From NCBI RefSeq assembly GCF_033193315.1, contig NZ_CP136187.1:434001-498000 (forward strand): DNA of 64,000 nucleotides, written 5' to 3'. This stretch comes from Agathobaculum sp. NTUH-O15-33 (GTDB lineage Bacteria > Bacillota > Clostridia > Oscillospirales > Butyricicoccaceae). The position numbers and the translations under genes were made by a program. The notes beneath the pieces are model-generated. The model worked only from the letters and a program-made list of their open reading frames with translations. It ran no database searches and had not been told where the DNA came from. Position 1 is the stretch's first letter, and each line of letters begins with the position of its first letter. Below, one piece after another: positions 26,249-34,723 of the stretch.

Positions 26249-26417
26249 ATAAAACCGGGGCTCTGCCTCGGTTTTATCCCACGGCCTTTGCCTTTGGACA
26301 CGTGTCCAAAGCCGCCTTTGCCGTGCAAAGGCGAGGGGGATATCGAAAAAAGTTTCAAGGGAACTTTTTTCGTATCTAAGGGGGACGGAGTCCACCTTAG
26401 ACGAGGATCCCCCTTAG
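26249..26417. repeat. Hairpin-rich intergenic cluster C
   Basis: Five consecutive hairpins in under 170 bp: ATAAAACCGGGG/CCTCGGTTTTAT, the perfect palindrome CTTTGGACACGTGTCCAAAG, GCCTTTG/CAAAGGC, CGAAAAAAGTT/AACTTTTTTCG, and CTAAGGGGG/CCCCCTTAG (26377-26417, with an internal CCTTAG alternative). It fills the gap between two minus-strand genes and has no coding content. Probably a terminator plus a repeated extragenic element. Confidence 0.65.
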
Positions 26418-27184
26418 AGGTACAGTTCTCCCCACCGTCCGCAAGGGGCGAAACCGATGCGGCGGTATAGCTCCGCTACTTCGTCATATCCCGCGATCAG
26501 CCGGGGGGTCTTGCCCTTTTGCAGGATGCGCTGCGTCAAAAAGCGGCTGATATAGGAGCCCAGCCCCTGATGGCGGTATTCGGGCACAACGGCGATCGCC
26601 GCGAGCACGCCGCATTCGTCGTCCTCCGATACGATGCAGCCCGTGCCGACGGCTTTGCCGTCCCGCTCCAGCTGGTACAGCTCCAGCAGGCCGCGGCCCT
26701 GCTTCTGAGCGATGTCGCCCGCCCAAGAATCATACTCGAAATGCGTGCGGTAATATTCATGGCTGCGCCCCAAAACGTCGAACACCTTGGCTTTGTCGCC
26801 GGGTACGATATCGGGAAATTCCGCATGCGAAAGCGGGCCGCGGTATACCATGTAGTAGGAGCTTTCCGTCGTTCCGCCGAGCAGTCTCTGCAAATCCTGA
26901 CATTGCGTCCAGTTGGTGTCCACTTCGGTGATTTGCTCCCGGCGGACAAGGTCGGCGATCACCTCGCTGTCGGCCCGTTCGTCGGAGGAAATGACCAGAA
27001 CGCTGCCCGCTTGGTACAGCGCGGCGGCGGGCTCGCGCCCTTTGATGCAGACGTAGAACCGGGCGCGCGGGTCGCCAAGGCCGTAGGCGCGCAGCGCGGT
27101 TAGCGCTTTGGAGCCGAACACATGCTCATGCCCACACGCGGCCGTAAAGGCAGGGATCTCGGATACGGTGAGCGGCAGCAGCAT
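26414..27184 (-). CDS. GNAT-family N-acetyltransferase
   Basis: 256 aa. The C-terminal half (residues about 130-250) is a GNAT domain with AAIAVVPEYRHQGLGSYISR as motif A and a following RLIAGYDEVAELYRRIGFA. The N-terminal half is a divergent GNAT-like domain. Substrate unknown. Its start lies in the tail of the YheO-type regulator gene (5-bp gap), so both form one operon diverging from ridA. Confidence 0.85.
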   Translation of the reverse strand: MLLPLTVSEIPAFTAACGHEHVFGSKALTALRAYGLGDPRARFYVCIKGREPAAALYQAGSVLVISSDERADSEVIADLVRREQITEVDTNWTQCQDLQRLLGGTTESSYYMVYRGPLSHAEFPDIVPGDKAKVFDVLGRSHEYYRTHFEYDSWAGDIAQKQGRGLLELYQLERDGKAVGTGCIVSEDDECGVLAAIAVVPEYRHQGLGSYISRFLTQRILQKGKTPRLIAGYDEVAELYRRIGFAPCGRWGELYL

Positions 27185-27188
27185 GGCG

Positions 27189-27878
27189 TCACTCCTCCTT
27201 TTTCACTTGGGATAAGTATCGGTACACGCTGGCCTGCGAGCAGTGCAGCGCGTCCGCCACGTCCTTGACGGCGCCCTTGAGCAGGAAAATGCCGCTGGCT
27301 TCGAGCGCGGCAATGATCTGCACGCGTTCATCCGCCGTGGCGCGCTCCGCCGTGACGCCGAGCGCGTCAAGCTCGCGCCCGACCGCGTCCGCCGCGACCG
27401 CGTCGATCGTGTTGTGAAAAATCTCGGTCGGCGGGGTGATGTGGCGCGGTTTTTCGGTAGCGGTCTGCCGCAGCTGCAGGTTTTCGTCAATAAAAGCGTC
27501 CGGGTGACACAGCCGCAGGATGTCGTCGCTCACGGACTGGTAGCGGCTGTCGTCAAAATTAATGCACAGCATGCCGATCAGCCGCGCGCCCTGTTTGATG
27601 AACAGCGTGGAGGAGCGGAGCATTTTGCCGTTTGCCGATACGCCGCGGTAGTGCAGCAGATAATCGGAGGATTCGTAGGTTTTATCCATCAGGATCTGCA
27701 GCGCGACATTGGTGAGCGGCGCGCCGACCTGCCGGCCGCTGACATGGCTGTTGGCGATCGCAATGATCGAACGGTTTCGGTCGGTCAAATCGTGTAGAGC
27801 GATCTCGTAGTCCGGGCCGAGCGCCTCGCCGAGAAATTCGGTCAGCTTAACATAATGTTGCAGCAATGGGGTTGCCAT
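27189..27878 (-). CDS. YheO/DauR-type transcriptional regulator (PAS + HTH)
   Basis: 229 aa. An N-terminal YheO-like PAS domain (EALGPDYEIALHDLTDRNRS, LTNVALQILMD, GMLCINFDDS) precedes a C-terminal HTH (VKDVADALHCSQASVYRYLS). The family includes DauR, which controls D-amino-acid catabolism and is often linked to ridA genes. ATG 27878 was chosen with GAGGTGG upstream. Divergent from ridA and the lyase genes, it is the obvious candidate to regulate them. Confidence 0.88.
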   Translation of the reverse strand: MATPLLQHYVKLTEFLGEALGPDYEIALHDLTDRNRSIIAIANSHVSGRQVGAPLTNVALQILMDKTYESSDYLLHYRGVSANGKMLRSSTLFIKQGARLIGMLCINFDDSRYQSVSDDILRLCHPDAFIDENLQLRQTATEKPRHITPPTEIFHNTIDAVAADAVGRELDALGVTAERATADERVQIIAALEASGIFLLKGAVKDVADALHCSQASVYRYLSQVKKEE

Positions 27879-27978
27879 AGGATCCACCTCGTTTCTGTTA
27901 TCATAAGAAAAATTTATAAAGAAACAACGCTATGCAAAAAACAGGCGCATATATAGCACCCGTTTTTCTCTTACTTTC

Positions 27979-28008
27979 ATTATAGCGTACCGCAATTGGC
28001 TTTGTCAA
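27979..28008 (-). promoter_or_regulatory. Promoter of the YheO-GNAT operon
   Basis: On the minus strand: perfect TTGACA, 18 bp, perfect TATAAT. The divergent ridA promoter begins about 130 bp away across an AT-rich stretch (27880-28190) that holds no gene. Confidence 0.8.
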
Positions 28009-28134
28009 AAGAGAATAAAATAAATTATTACAATAATAAGGGATAAATTCTCATCAAAATGACAATGGTTATGGATAGTTTCCATAAAAGAAAAGCGCGA
28101 TTCTGATAAATAATACAAAATGCACAAAATGGCA

Positions 28135-28163
28135 TTGACAAAAGTTTATTTTGGTGATAAATT
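28135..28163 (+). promoter_or_regulatory. Promoter of ridA
   Basis: TTGACA, 17 bp, TAAATT, 31 bp before the start codon; AT-rich upstream region could be an UP element or regulator site. Confidence 0.75.
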
Positions 28164-28193
28164 AGTTGCACAGAGAAAGGGAGGCGGGAACGA

Positions 28194-28571
28194 ATGAAAA
28201 ATGTAATTGCTACGGATCGAGCGCCGGCGGCGATCGGCCCGTACTCGCAGGCAGTTTCCACGGCAGGCCTGCTGATCACCTCGGGCCAGCTGCCGATCGA
28301 CCCCAAAACCGGAGCTTTTCCGGAGGGTATCGCGGAGCAGACCCGTCAGTCGCTCATGAACGTAAAGGCCATATTGGCTGAAGCGGGCGTCGGCATGGAC
28401 CGTGTGATAAAAACCACGGTTTTTCTTAGCGACATGAACAATTTTGCCGCTATGAACGAGGTGTACGCCACCTTCTTCGGCGAGGGCGGTTTCCCGGCCC
28501 GCTCGGCGGTCGAGGTCGCGCGTCTGCCTAAGGACGCGCTGGTAGAGATCGAAGCGATCGTGGCTCTGTAA
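28194..28571 (+). CDS. ridA: RidA-family enamine/imine deaminase
   Basis: 125 aa, the normal length. Signature residues are present: [12 protein letters not shown] at the N-terminus, the imine-contacting Arg in [20 protein letters not shown]. RidA hydrolyses 2-aminoacrylate and related imines to keto acids and ammonia, sparing PLP enzymes. Placement just before a beta-eliminating lyase, which releases 2-aminoacrylate, fits directly. Confidence 0.93.
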   Translation: MKNVIATDRAPAAIGPYSQAVSTAGLLITSGQLPIDPKTGAFPEGIAEQTRQSLMNVKAILAEAGVGMDRVIKTTVFLSDMNNFAAMNEVYATFFGEGGFPARSAVEVARLPKDALVEIEAIVAL

Positions 28572-28719
28572 GGCGGGGCGGTGGCCCCAGCCGGTTTTCC
28601 TTAGTCAAAGGTACTGTCCGCCAGTCGCATCAGCCGGAAGTCAAAAACCGGCGACCGATGACCGGGGTATCTCCAAATTAATGAAGGCGCAAAAGCGCCA
28701 AATATGGAGGTAACATAGT
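28572..28719 (+). promoter_or_regulatory. Structured leader between ridA and the lyase
   Basis: 148 nt without a convincing gene. GCCGGTTTT at 28590 can pair with AAAACCGGC near 28650, enclosing smaller stems; GGCGC AAAA GCGCC forms a stem just upstream of TGGAGG. No leader peptide with Trp codons was seen (a candidate reads MTGVSPN). It may be a control region or a partial terminator. Confidence 0.35.
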
Positions 28720-30363
28720 ATGAAAGAGTATCCGTTGAGCGTTCCCGCCCCGCACCATTTTACATTTGCGGTCCGCGACCTTCCCGACGTCACGGTCGAG
28801 CAGCGCGAGCGCGCACTGAAAGCCACCCATTATAATGAGTTTGCCTTCCCCTCCGGGATGCTGACTATCGATATGCTGTCCGATTCCGGCACCACCGCCA
28901 TGACCAACCAGCAGTGGGCGTCGCTGTTTTTAGGCGACGAGGCCTATGGCCGCAACACCGGCTACTATGTACTGCTGGACACCTTCCGCGACATCTTCGA
29001 GCGCGGCGGCGAGAAGAACTGGAAGAAGATTATCGATTTGGTCCGCACCGATTGCCGCGATGTGGAAAAGATGATGGATGAGGTTTATCTCTGCGAGTAC
29101 GAAGGCGGCCTGTTCAACGGCGGCGCCGCGCAGATGGAACGCCCCAACGCTTTCATCATTCAGCAGGGCCGCGCGGCGGAGTCCGTTCTGATGGAGATCG
29201 TCAAGAAGATCCTCGCCCAGCGCTATCCGGGCAAGGTGTTCACCATCCCGTCCAACGGACACTTTGACACCACCGAAGGCAATATCAAGCAGATGGGCTC
29301 TATCCCGCGCAACCTGTACAACAAGGAACTGCTGTACGAAGTACCCGAAGGCGGCAAGTACGAGAAGAACCCCTTCAAGGGCAACATGGATATCGAAAAG
29401 CTCGAACAGCTGATCCAGACCTGCGGCCCGGAGAACGTGCCTCTGATCTTTACCTGCATCACCAACAACCCCATCTGCGGTCAGGCCGTTTCCATGGCCA
29501 ACATCCGCGAGATCAACCGCGTTGCCCATAAGTACGACATCCCGCTGGTATTCGACGTTGCCCGTTGGGCGGAAAACTGCTACTTCATCAAGATGAATGA
29601 AGAAGGCTACGCCGATAAATCCATCGCCGAGATCGCGACCGAGATGTTCTCCTACTGCGACGCGTTCAGCATGTCTGCCAAGAAGGACGGCCACGCCAAC
29701 ATGGGCGGTATGCTGGCCTTCCGCGACAAGGGCCTGTTCTGGAAGAAATTCTCCGACTTCAACGAGGACGGCTCGATCAAGACCGACGTTGGCGTTCTGC
29801 TCAAGGTCAAGCAGATCTCCTGCTACGGCAACGATTCCTACGGCGGCATGTCCGGCCGCGATATCATGGCGCTGGCTGTCGGCCTGTACGAGAGCTGCGA
29901 CTATAACTACATGAGCGAGCGCGTGGAGCAGTGCAACTATTTGGCCGAGGGCTTCTACAATGCCGGCGTCAAGGGCGTTGTCATTCCCGCGGGCGGCCAC
30001 GCCGTATACATCAATATGGATGAGTTCTTCGACGGCAAGCGCGGCCACGACACATTCTGCGGGCAGGGCTTCAGCATCGAGCTGATCCGCCGCTACGGTA
30101 TCCGCACCGCAGAATTGGGCGACTACTCCATGGAGTATGACCTCAAGACGCCGGAGCAGCAGGCCGAGCTGGCCAACGTGGTTCGCTTCGCGATCGACCG
30201 CAGCCGTTTGACCAAGGAGCATTTGGACTATGTAATCGCCGCGGTCAAGGCGCTTTACGAGGACCGCGAGAGCATTCCGAACATCCGTATCGTATGGGGC
30301 CACAATCTGCCGATGCGTCACTTCCACGCATTTTTGGAGCCCTACCCGAACGAGGAAAAGTAA
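28720..30363 (+). CDS. Tryptophanase/tyrosine phenol-lyase family enzyme, long form
   Basis: 547 aa, against about 456-471 for classical TnaA and TPL. Family features are the early IDMLSDSGTTAMTNQQWASL, QQGRAAESVLMEI, TCITNNPICGQAVSMANIRE, FDVARWAENCYFI (Asp to PLP nitrogen), SAKKDGHANMGG with Schiff-base K322, and a C-terminal FAIDRSRL Arg for the carboxylate. Extra length includes an insertion at about residues 95-145 (KIIDLVRTDCRDVEKMMDEV) between the YY motif and QQGRAAE. The reaction class (beta-elimination to ammonium, pyruvate and a leaving group) is secure by family; the amino acid is not. An NSS transporter follows. Confidence 0.85.
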   Translation: MKEYPLSVPAPHHFTFAVRDLPDVTVEQRERALKATHYNEFAFPSGMLTIDMLSDSGTTAMTNQQWASLFLGDEAYGRNTGYYVLLDTFRDIFERGGEKNWKKIIDLVRTDCRDVEKMMDEVYLCEYEGGLFNGGAAQMERPNAFIIQQGRAAESVLMEIVKKILAQRYPGKVFTIPSNGHFDTTEGNIKQMGSIPRNLYNKELLYEVPEGGKYEKNPFKGNMDIEKLEQLIQTCGPENVPLIFTCITNNPICGQAVSMANIREINRVAHKYDIPLVFDVARWAENCYFIKMNEEGYADKSIAEIATEMFSYCDAFSMSAKKDGHANMGGMLAFRDKGLFWKKFSDFNEDGSIKTDVGVLLKVKQISCYGNDSYGGMSGRDIMALAVGLYESCDYNYMSERVEQCNYLAEGFYNAGVKGVVIPAGGHAVYINMDEFFDGKRGHDTFCGQGFSIELIRRYGIRTAELGDYSMEYDLKTPEQQAELANVVRFAIDRSRLTKEHLDYVIAAVKALYEDRESIPNIRIVWGHNLPMRHFHAFLEPYPNEEK

Positions 30364-30432
30364 TCAACCGGCAGACGGAACAATCTGTGCGTAACCTGCG
30401 CCGCGTGGAAAGTGCGCAGGAAGAATGATTGG

Positions 30433-30476
30433 AAAACGTCCGCGGAAAAGTAAAGAGTTCCGCGGACGTTTTTTTC
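30433..30476 (+). terminator. Terminator after the lyase gene
   Basis: AAAACGTCCGCGGAA and TTCCGCGGACGTTTTTTT, a near-perfect hairpin with a T run. Some read-through to the transporter gene is possible. Confidence 0.9.
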
Positions 30477-30510
30477 GGGTTTGAAAGAGAAAAAAGGGGT
30501 GTGACTACAT

Positions 30511-31917
30511 ATGAGTAACGAGACCACTACCAGCCGCGACGGCTTTAAAAGCAAGTGGGGCTTTATTCTGGCCTGTATCGGCTCCGCAGTAGGCATGGGC
30601 AATATCTGGCGTTTCCCGATCATGGTGCAGAAATTCGGCGGTTTGACATTCTTGATCCCGTATTTTATTTTCGTCGTACTGATCGCGTCCTCCGGCGTTA
30701 TGGAGGAATTCGCCCTTGGCCGCCGCGCGGCGGCGGGCCCGGTAGGCGCGTTTGGCATGTGCACCGAGGAGCGCACGGGCAAGAAGGGTTCGGGCGAGCT
30801 GATCGGCGCGATCCCGATCATCGGTGCGCTGATGCTGGCCATCGGCTACACGGTCGTTTTAGGCTGGATCTTCAAGTATACGTTTTTGTCCATTTCAGGC
30901 GGCTTGTTCGGTCTGGGCACCGATATGGGCGCGATCGGCGGCGCGTTCGGCGCGACCGCGCCGGAAGCGGAGCACTTGGGCGAGGCCATCGGCATGATGG
31001 CGTCGAACGGCTTCTTCGGAATTGGCAACGGCGTTTGGCAGCTCGTTGGTCTGGTTGCTTCGCTGGCCATTATGGCGCTTGGCGTTGCGGGCGGCATTGA
31101 GAAGGCCAACAAGATTATGATGCCTGTTTTGTTCTTCCTGTTCCTCGCGCTCGGCATTTACATCGCCACGCTGCCCGGCTCGTCCGAGGGCTATAAGTAC
31201 ATCTTTACGTTAAGCCCGGGCGGTTTGCTCAATCCGCAGGTTTGGGTGTTCGCGTTCGGTCAGGCGTTCTTCTCGCTATCCGTCGCGGGCAATGGTTCGG
31301 TCATCTATGGCTCTTACCTGAGTAAGAAAGAGGATATCCCGAACTCCGCGCGTAACGTCGCGATATTCGATACGCTGGCGGCGCTGCTTGCGGCCTTCGT
31401 TATCATCCCGGCCATGGCGTCTGTTCTGGGTTCGGGGATCAGCGAAGTATCCGGCGGCCCCGGCCTGATGTTCGTCTATCTGGTCAACGTCTTTAACGCG
31501 ATGCCCGGCGGCCGTATCATCGGCATGATCTTCTTTATCTGCGTGCTGTTCGCGGGCGTGTCGTCCATCGTCAACCTGTATGAGGCGCCGGTCGCCTTCC
31601 TGCAGGAAAAGCTGAAGTTCAACCGTCTGGCGGCGGTCGGAGGGATCGGTATCATCGGCGCGATCGTTTCCCTCAGCATCCAGCCTTGGACCTCGCAGTG
31701 GATGGACGTCGTTTCGATCTATATCTGCCCGCTGGGCGCAATGCTGGCCGGCATCATGTTCTTCTGGGTGCTCAAGAAAGAATCGGCGCTGGGTTCTGTC
31801 AACGAGGGCGCGAAGAAGCCTATCGGCAGTTGGTTCTATCCGCTTGGTAAGTACATCTATGTGCCGCTTGCACTGCTCGCGCTGATTTTGGGCGCAAAAT
31901 ACGGCGGCATCGGCTGA
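30511..31917 (+). CDS. Neurotransmitter:sodium symporter (NSS/SNF) family amino-acid transporter
   Basis: 468 aa, about 11-12 helices. TM1 has the NSS signature GSAVGMGNIWRFP (residues about 24-36), and EEFALGRRAAAGPVGAF follows TM2; unwound-helix motifs of TM6 (AFGQAFFSLSVAGNGSVIYG) are present. LeuT-fold Na+-coupled uptake; the characterised relative TnaT imports tryptophan next to tryptophanase. Here it follows the long lyase by about 150 bp, suggesting uptake of the lyase substrate. Confidence 0.92.
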   Translation: MSNETTTSRDGFKSKWGFILACIGSAVGMGNIWRFPIMVQKFGGLTFLIPYFIFVVLIASSGVMEEFALGRRAAAGPVGAFGMCTEERTGKKGSGELIGAIPIIGALMLAIGYTVVLGWIFKYTFLSISGGLFGLGTDMGAIGGAFGATAPEAEHLGEAIGMMASNGFFGIGNGVWQLVGLVASLAIMALGVAGGIEKANKIMMPVLFFLFLALGIYIATLPGSSEGYKYIFTLSPGGLLNPQVWVFAFGQAFFSLSVAGNGSVIYGSYLSKKEDIPNSARNVAIFDTLAALLAAFVIIPAMASVLGSGISEVSGGPGLMFVYLVNVFNAMPGGRIIGMIFFICVLFAGVSSIVNLYEAPVAFLQEKLKFNRLAAVGGIGIIGAIVSLSIQPWTSQWMDVVSIYICPLGAMLAGIMFFWVLKKESALGSVNEGAKKPIGSWFYPLGKYIYVPLALLALILGAKYGGIG

Positions 31918-31951
31918 TCTAAAAAACTATCCCATCCCCCCTTTCCCACGC

Positions 31952-31984
31952 ATCGCCCGCAGCCTATCGGAGACTGCGGGCGAT
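31952..31984 (+). terminator. Hairpin after the transporter gene
   Basis: ATCGCCCGCAG and CTGCGGGCGAT pair around CCTATCGGAGA, followed by TCCCTTT. Moderate T content. Confidence 0.6.
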
Positions 31985-32026
31985 TCCCTTTGGCGTGGGC
32001 GGAAAATCGCAAAAAAGGAGAGTACT

Positions 32027-32488
32027 ATGAACGCTAACCTGCGTGACAAAATCAACGGCGCGGTGACCGTGATCGAGATCGGACTGGGCGTCATCATCCT
32101 GCTGGCCTGCGTGATCTCGGGCGTCGGCATTCTCTTTTCCACGGACTTTGGGCTGCTGCTGGAAAACCCGGACTATTTACAGGCCCGCTTGTCGGATGCC
32201 TGCCTGATCATCATCGGTATCGAGCTGGTCAAAATGATCACCAGCTATACGATCGATTCCGTGGTGGACGTTATGCTGCTTGCTGTGGCGCGGCAGATGA
32301 TCGTCGAGCATACCGCGCCGCTGGAAAACCTGCTGGCTGTTTTGGCGGTCGGCATTTTGTTCGTCATCCGCAAGTATTTGTACATTTCCCAGATCGACAA
32401 GCGCCAAACCAAGCGCGAAGTCGAAGCGGCAATCCGCGCACAGGTCTTCGAGCCGGACAAGCCGTATGAAAAGGAAGAAACGCAATAA
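32027..32488 (+). CDS. Small PsiE-like membrane protein
   Basis: 153 aa with four helices (residues about 13-35, 55-78, 85-105, 108-128) and a basic/acidic cytoplasmic tail. The arrangement and the IELVKMITSYTIDSVVDVML segment resemble the phosphate-starvation-inducible PsiE family; its function is unknown. AAAAAAGGAG precedes the ATG. It is the last gene of the lyase region. Confidence 0.65.
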   Translation: MNANLRDKINGAVTVIEIGLGVIILLACVISGVGILFSTDFGLLLENPDYLQARLSDACLIIIGIELVKMITSYTIDSVVDVMLLAVARQMIVEHTAPLENLLAVLAVGILFVIRKYLYISQIDKRQTKREVEAAIRAQVFEPDKPYEKEETQ

Positions 32489-32489
32489 T

Positions 32490-32775
32490 AAAAATACACT
32501 GCCTTGGGGCAGTGTATTTCAGCGTGTCGACTTTGTCGACACGCTGTCTAGGGGGCATCCAATGCCCCCTAGATACTCGACCAGTTCCGGAGAAACCGGT
32601 CTCGATACCCCCGGGTTACGCGCCCGATGGCGCGGGTCGAGGTGTTTTTTCGAGGTACACGCCCCCGAAAAAACGAATTTTACGTCGCTTCGCTCCATTT
32701 TCCATTCTATGCGTGCTGCGGCGAGAGACCTTGTCTATAGTCTGAAAAACACTGCCGCAAGGCAGTGTTTTTTAT
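32490..32775. repeat. Nested-hairpin element B enclosed by a duplicated terminator
   Basis: Terminator-like hairpins with the same stem ACACTGCC/GGCAGTGT occur at 32492-32519 (loop TTGG) and 32743-32771 (loop GCAA). Between CAG and CTG lie: CGTGTCGAC/GTCGACACG, CTAGGGGGCAT/ATGCCCCCTAG, TCGACC...CCGG/CCGG..TCTCGA, CCCGGGTTACGCGCC/GGCGCGGG, GTTTTTTCG/CGAAAAAAC. The right end TATGCGTGCTGCGGCGAGAG matches element A (TATGCGCGCTACGGCGCGAG). Non-coding. The right-hand hairpin ends the minus-strand mrp operon. Confidence 0.75.
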
Positions 32776-34364
32776 TATTGCACGGCGACCAGCGACGCCG
32801 CGAGAAGAATCAGGAAGCTGCCGCCCGTGCACAGTGCGATACCGTTGAAATCGAGCGTGAGATCAATACCGGCTTTCAGCCGTGCGGACCGGCTGATCAA
32901 CTTGCGGTATACAAGATCCGCCAGCACGAAACTGGCCGCCCAAATGAGCGTTTTGGTCACATAGCCCGATACGCTGATGGAAAGGGGAGAATCCAGAACA
33001 AGACTCAGCAGCGGCGCGGCGAATATGCCGGTCAGCAAGCAGAGCGCGCTGAGCGTGACCACGACTGCGGTCGACCAAAAGTCGTACCGAAAATCAATAT
33101 CGCGTTTCGGGCCAAACAGTACGCGCCCGAATTTGACAAAGGAAAGGATGGTGCCGAAATTGATGATCAGAAAGCAGATGCTGGCAAGCGTCGTATCGGT
33201 CTGCGCGAGAAAGTATTTGGAGATGCTGCCGTTGAAAAAGGGCGCGCCCGTTATGCCGAGTATGCCCGCGATAATGGCCACCCCGGCGAGCGGGGCGCTG
33301 CGCATCACGCCGCGTATCTCGTAGATATTGCGCGTGCGGTACCGCGCGATCAGCATGCCCGTGGCGAGGAACAGAAGCGATTTAAACAGCGCGTGGTTCA
33401 TGATGTGCAGCATTGCGCCCGCCTGCACGGTTTCGTTCGGGTAGCACAGCCCGGCAATGATCATACCGATCTGCGAGACAGTGTGATAGGCCAGAATCAG
33501 CTTGCAGTCGCTTTGGCAAACCGCCATGCAAATGCCCGCGACCGAGGTAATAACGCCCGCCCAGAAGAAGAACGGCGCGCAGTCGACGACGGGCGAAAAC
33601 AGGCCCTGCATGCGGAGAAACAGATAAACGCCGCTTTTGATGTAAATGCCGGACAAAATAGCGGAGACCGCGGTCGGCGCGCCCGGCGTACCGTGCGCGA
33701 GCGGCAGCCAAAAGTGCATGGGAAACAGCGCGCACTTTAGCGCGGTGCCCGTCATCAGCAGAGCGAACGGCAGCACAAGCGTTTTTGGGTCGCAAACCGT
33801 CAGCGCGGCGGCGATGCCGTCAAAATCCAAAACGCCGGTCTGGCGGTACAGCATGCCGATGCCGAGTAAGAAAAACAGCATGCCGGTGATATTGGTCAAC
33901 AGGTAGACAAGGCCGTCGTTGATCGACCGGCTCTCGCGCTTGAACATGATCAAAATGGCGCAGACGATCGCCGATACCTCCACCGCGACATAGATGTTGA
34001 ACAGATCGCGCGAAAGGAAGATCAGCATGATCAGGCCTTCCAGAACGGTAAACAGAAACGAATACAGCTTGCTGGTGCGTTCGCGCACGCTGGTGAACAG
34101 GAACATGCACAGGAATAAAAACGCTACCAGCACAAGAAATACGGCGGCGATCAGGTCGCAATAGAGCGTGATGCCGAGAAAACCGCCGCCTTGATGCGTG
34201 GAGACCGTTTGTCCGAGAAAACGCACGCGGTAGAACAGGTGCAGCGTGACAAGCAGCACCGCGCCGTATACCAAGGTGGACAGATAAGTCGTTATCTTGT
34301 GGGGGATGAGGTACAGCAGCAGCGAGGTGAAAATAGGCAGTACGATCAAAAGATATAATTCCAT
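32775..34364 (-). CDS. mrpD: Mrp/Mbh-type cation antiporter, ND5-like subunit (MrpD/MbhH)
   Basis: 529 aa, about 14 helices, homologous to NuoL/M/N. Characteristic motifs are EVSAIVCAILIMFKRESRSI (the conserved Glu of TM5), LMTGTALKCALFPMHFWLPL (Lys in TM7) and HAPTAVSAILSG-like GAPTAVSAILSGIYIKSGVY, then the Lys/His-containing broken helices. It is the only large proton/cation-pumping subunit in this operon. It overlaps MrpC by one base. Ends inside hairpin element B. Confidence 0.88.
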   Translation of the reverse strand: MELYLLIVLPIFTSLLLYLIPHKITTYLSTLVYGAVLLVTLHLFYRVRFLGQTVSTHQGGGFLGITLYCDLIAAVFLVLVAFLFLCMFLFTSVRERTSKLYSFLFTVLEGLIMLIFLSRDLFNIYVAVEVSAIVCAILIMFKRESRSINDGLVYLLTNITGMLFFLLGIGMLYRQTGVLDFDGIAAALTVCDPKTLVLPFALLMTGTALKCALFPMHFWLPLAHGTPGAPTAVSAILSGIYIKSGVYLFLRMQGLFSPVVDCAPFFFWAGVITSVAGICMAVCQSDCKLILAYHTVSQIGMIIAGLCYPNETVQAGAMLHIMNHALFKSLLFLATGMLIARYRTRNIYEIRGVMRSAPLAGVAIIAGILGITGAPFFNGSISKYFLAQTDTTLASICFLIINFGTILSFVKFGRVLFGPKRDIDFRYDFWSTAVVVTLSALCLLTGIFAAPLLSLVLDSPLSISVSGYVTKTLIWAASFVLADLVYRKLISRSARLKAGIDLTLDFNGIALCTGGSFLILLAASLVAVQ

Positions 34365-34723
34365 CAGCGCCTCCGTTCCTCCCTGCGGATTTTATGTACC
34401 GTGCGCCAGTTGGTCGAACCGTAGCGGTGGTAAAGCGCCGAAAACATCATCAGCGCGGCCGCCGTAACCGCGATGCCGATCACGATGGCGGTGATCATCA
34501 GCGCCTGCGGCACGGGGTCGGCCGTCATGGCCTGCGCGGCGCTTTCGCCGATGGGCGGGCGCGAACCGGGCTGAAAACGCACGCCGAGGAAAAACGTGAT
34601 AACGCCAACATCCATCACGCCGAGCGAAAGCAGCGTTTTGACGATGTTGCGGCGCGCGACAAGGCCGTAAAGCCCTATGAGGAACAGGAGCAGACCTGTG
34701 ATCTCGACCGGGTTAAAATTCAT
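34364..34723 (-). CDS. mrpC: Mrp antiporter subunit C (NuoK-like)
   Basis: 119 aa, three helices (GLLLFLIGLYGLVARRNIV, LLSLGVMDVGVITFFLGV, ALMITAIVIGIAVTAAALMM). It is NuoK-like, with the PVPQALMITAIVIG motif that marks MrpC. Start overlaps the stop of MrpB (ATGA). Confidence 0.88.
   Translation of the reverse strand: MNFNPVEITGLLLFLIGLYGLVARRNIVKTLLSLGVMDVGVITFFLGVRFQPGSRPPIGESAAQAMTADPVPQALMITAIVIGIAVTAAALMMFSALYHRYGSTNWRTVHKIRREERRR

Noticed and set aside
28660..28690. TnaC-like leader peptide before the lyase
   Set aside because: The only short frame reads MTGVSPN, with no Trp codon, and has no clear ribosome site.
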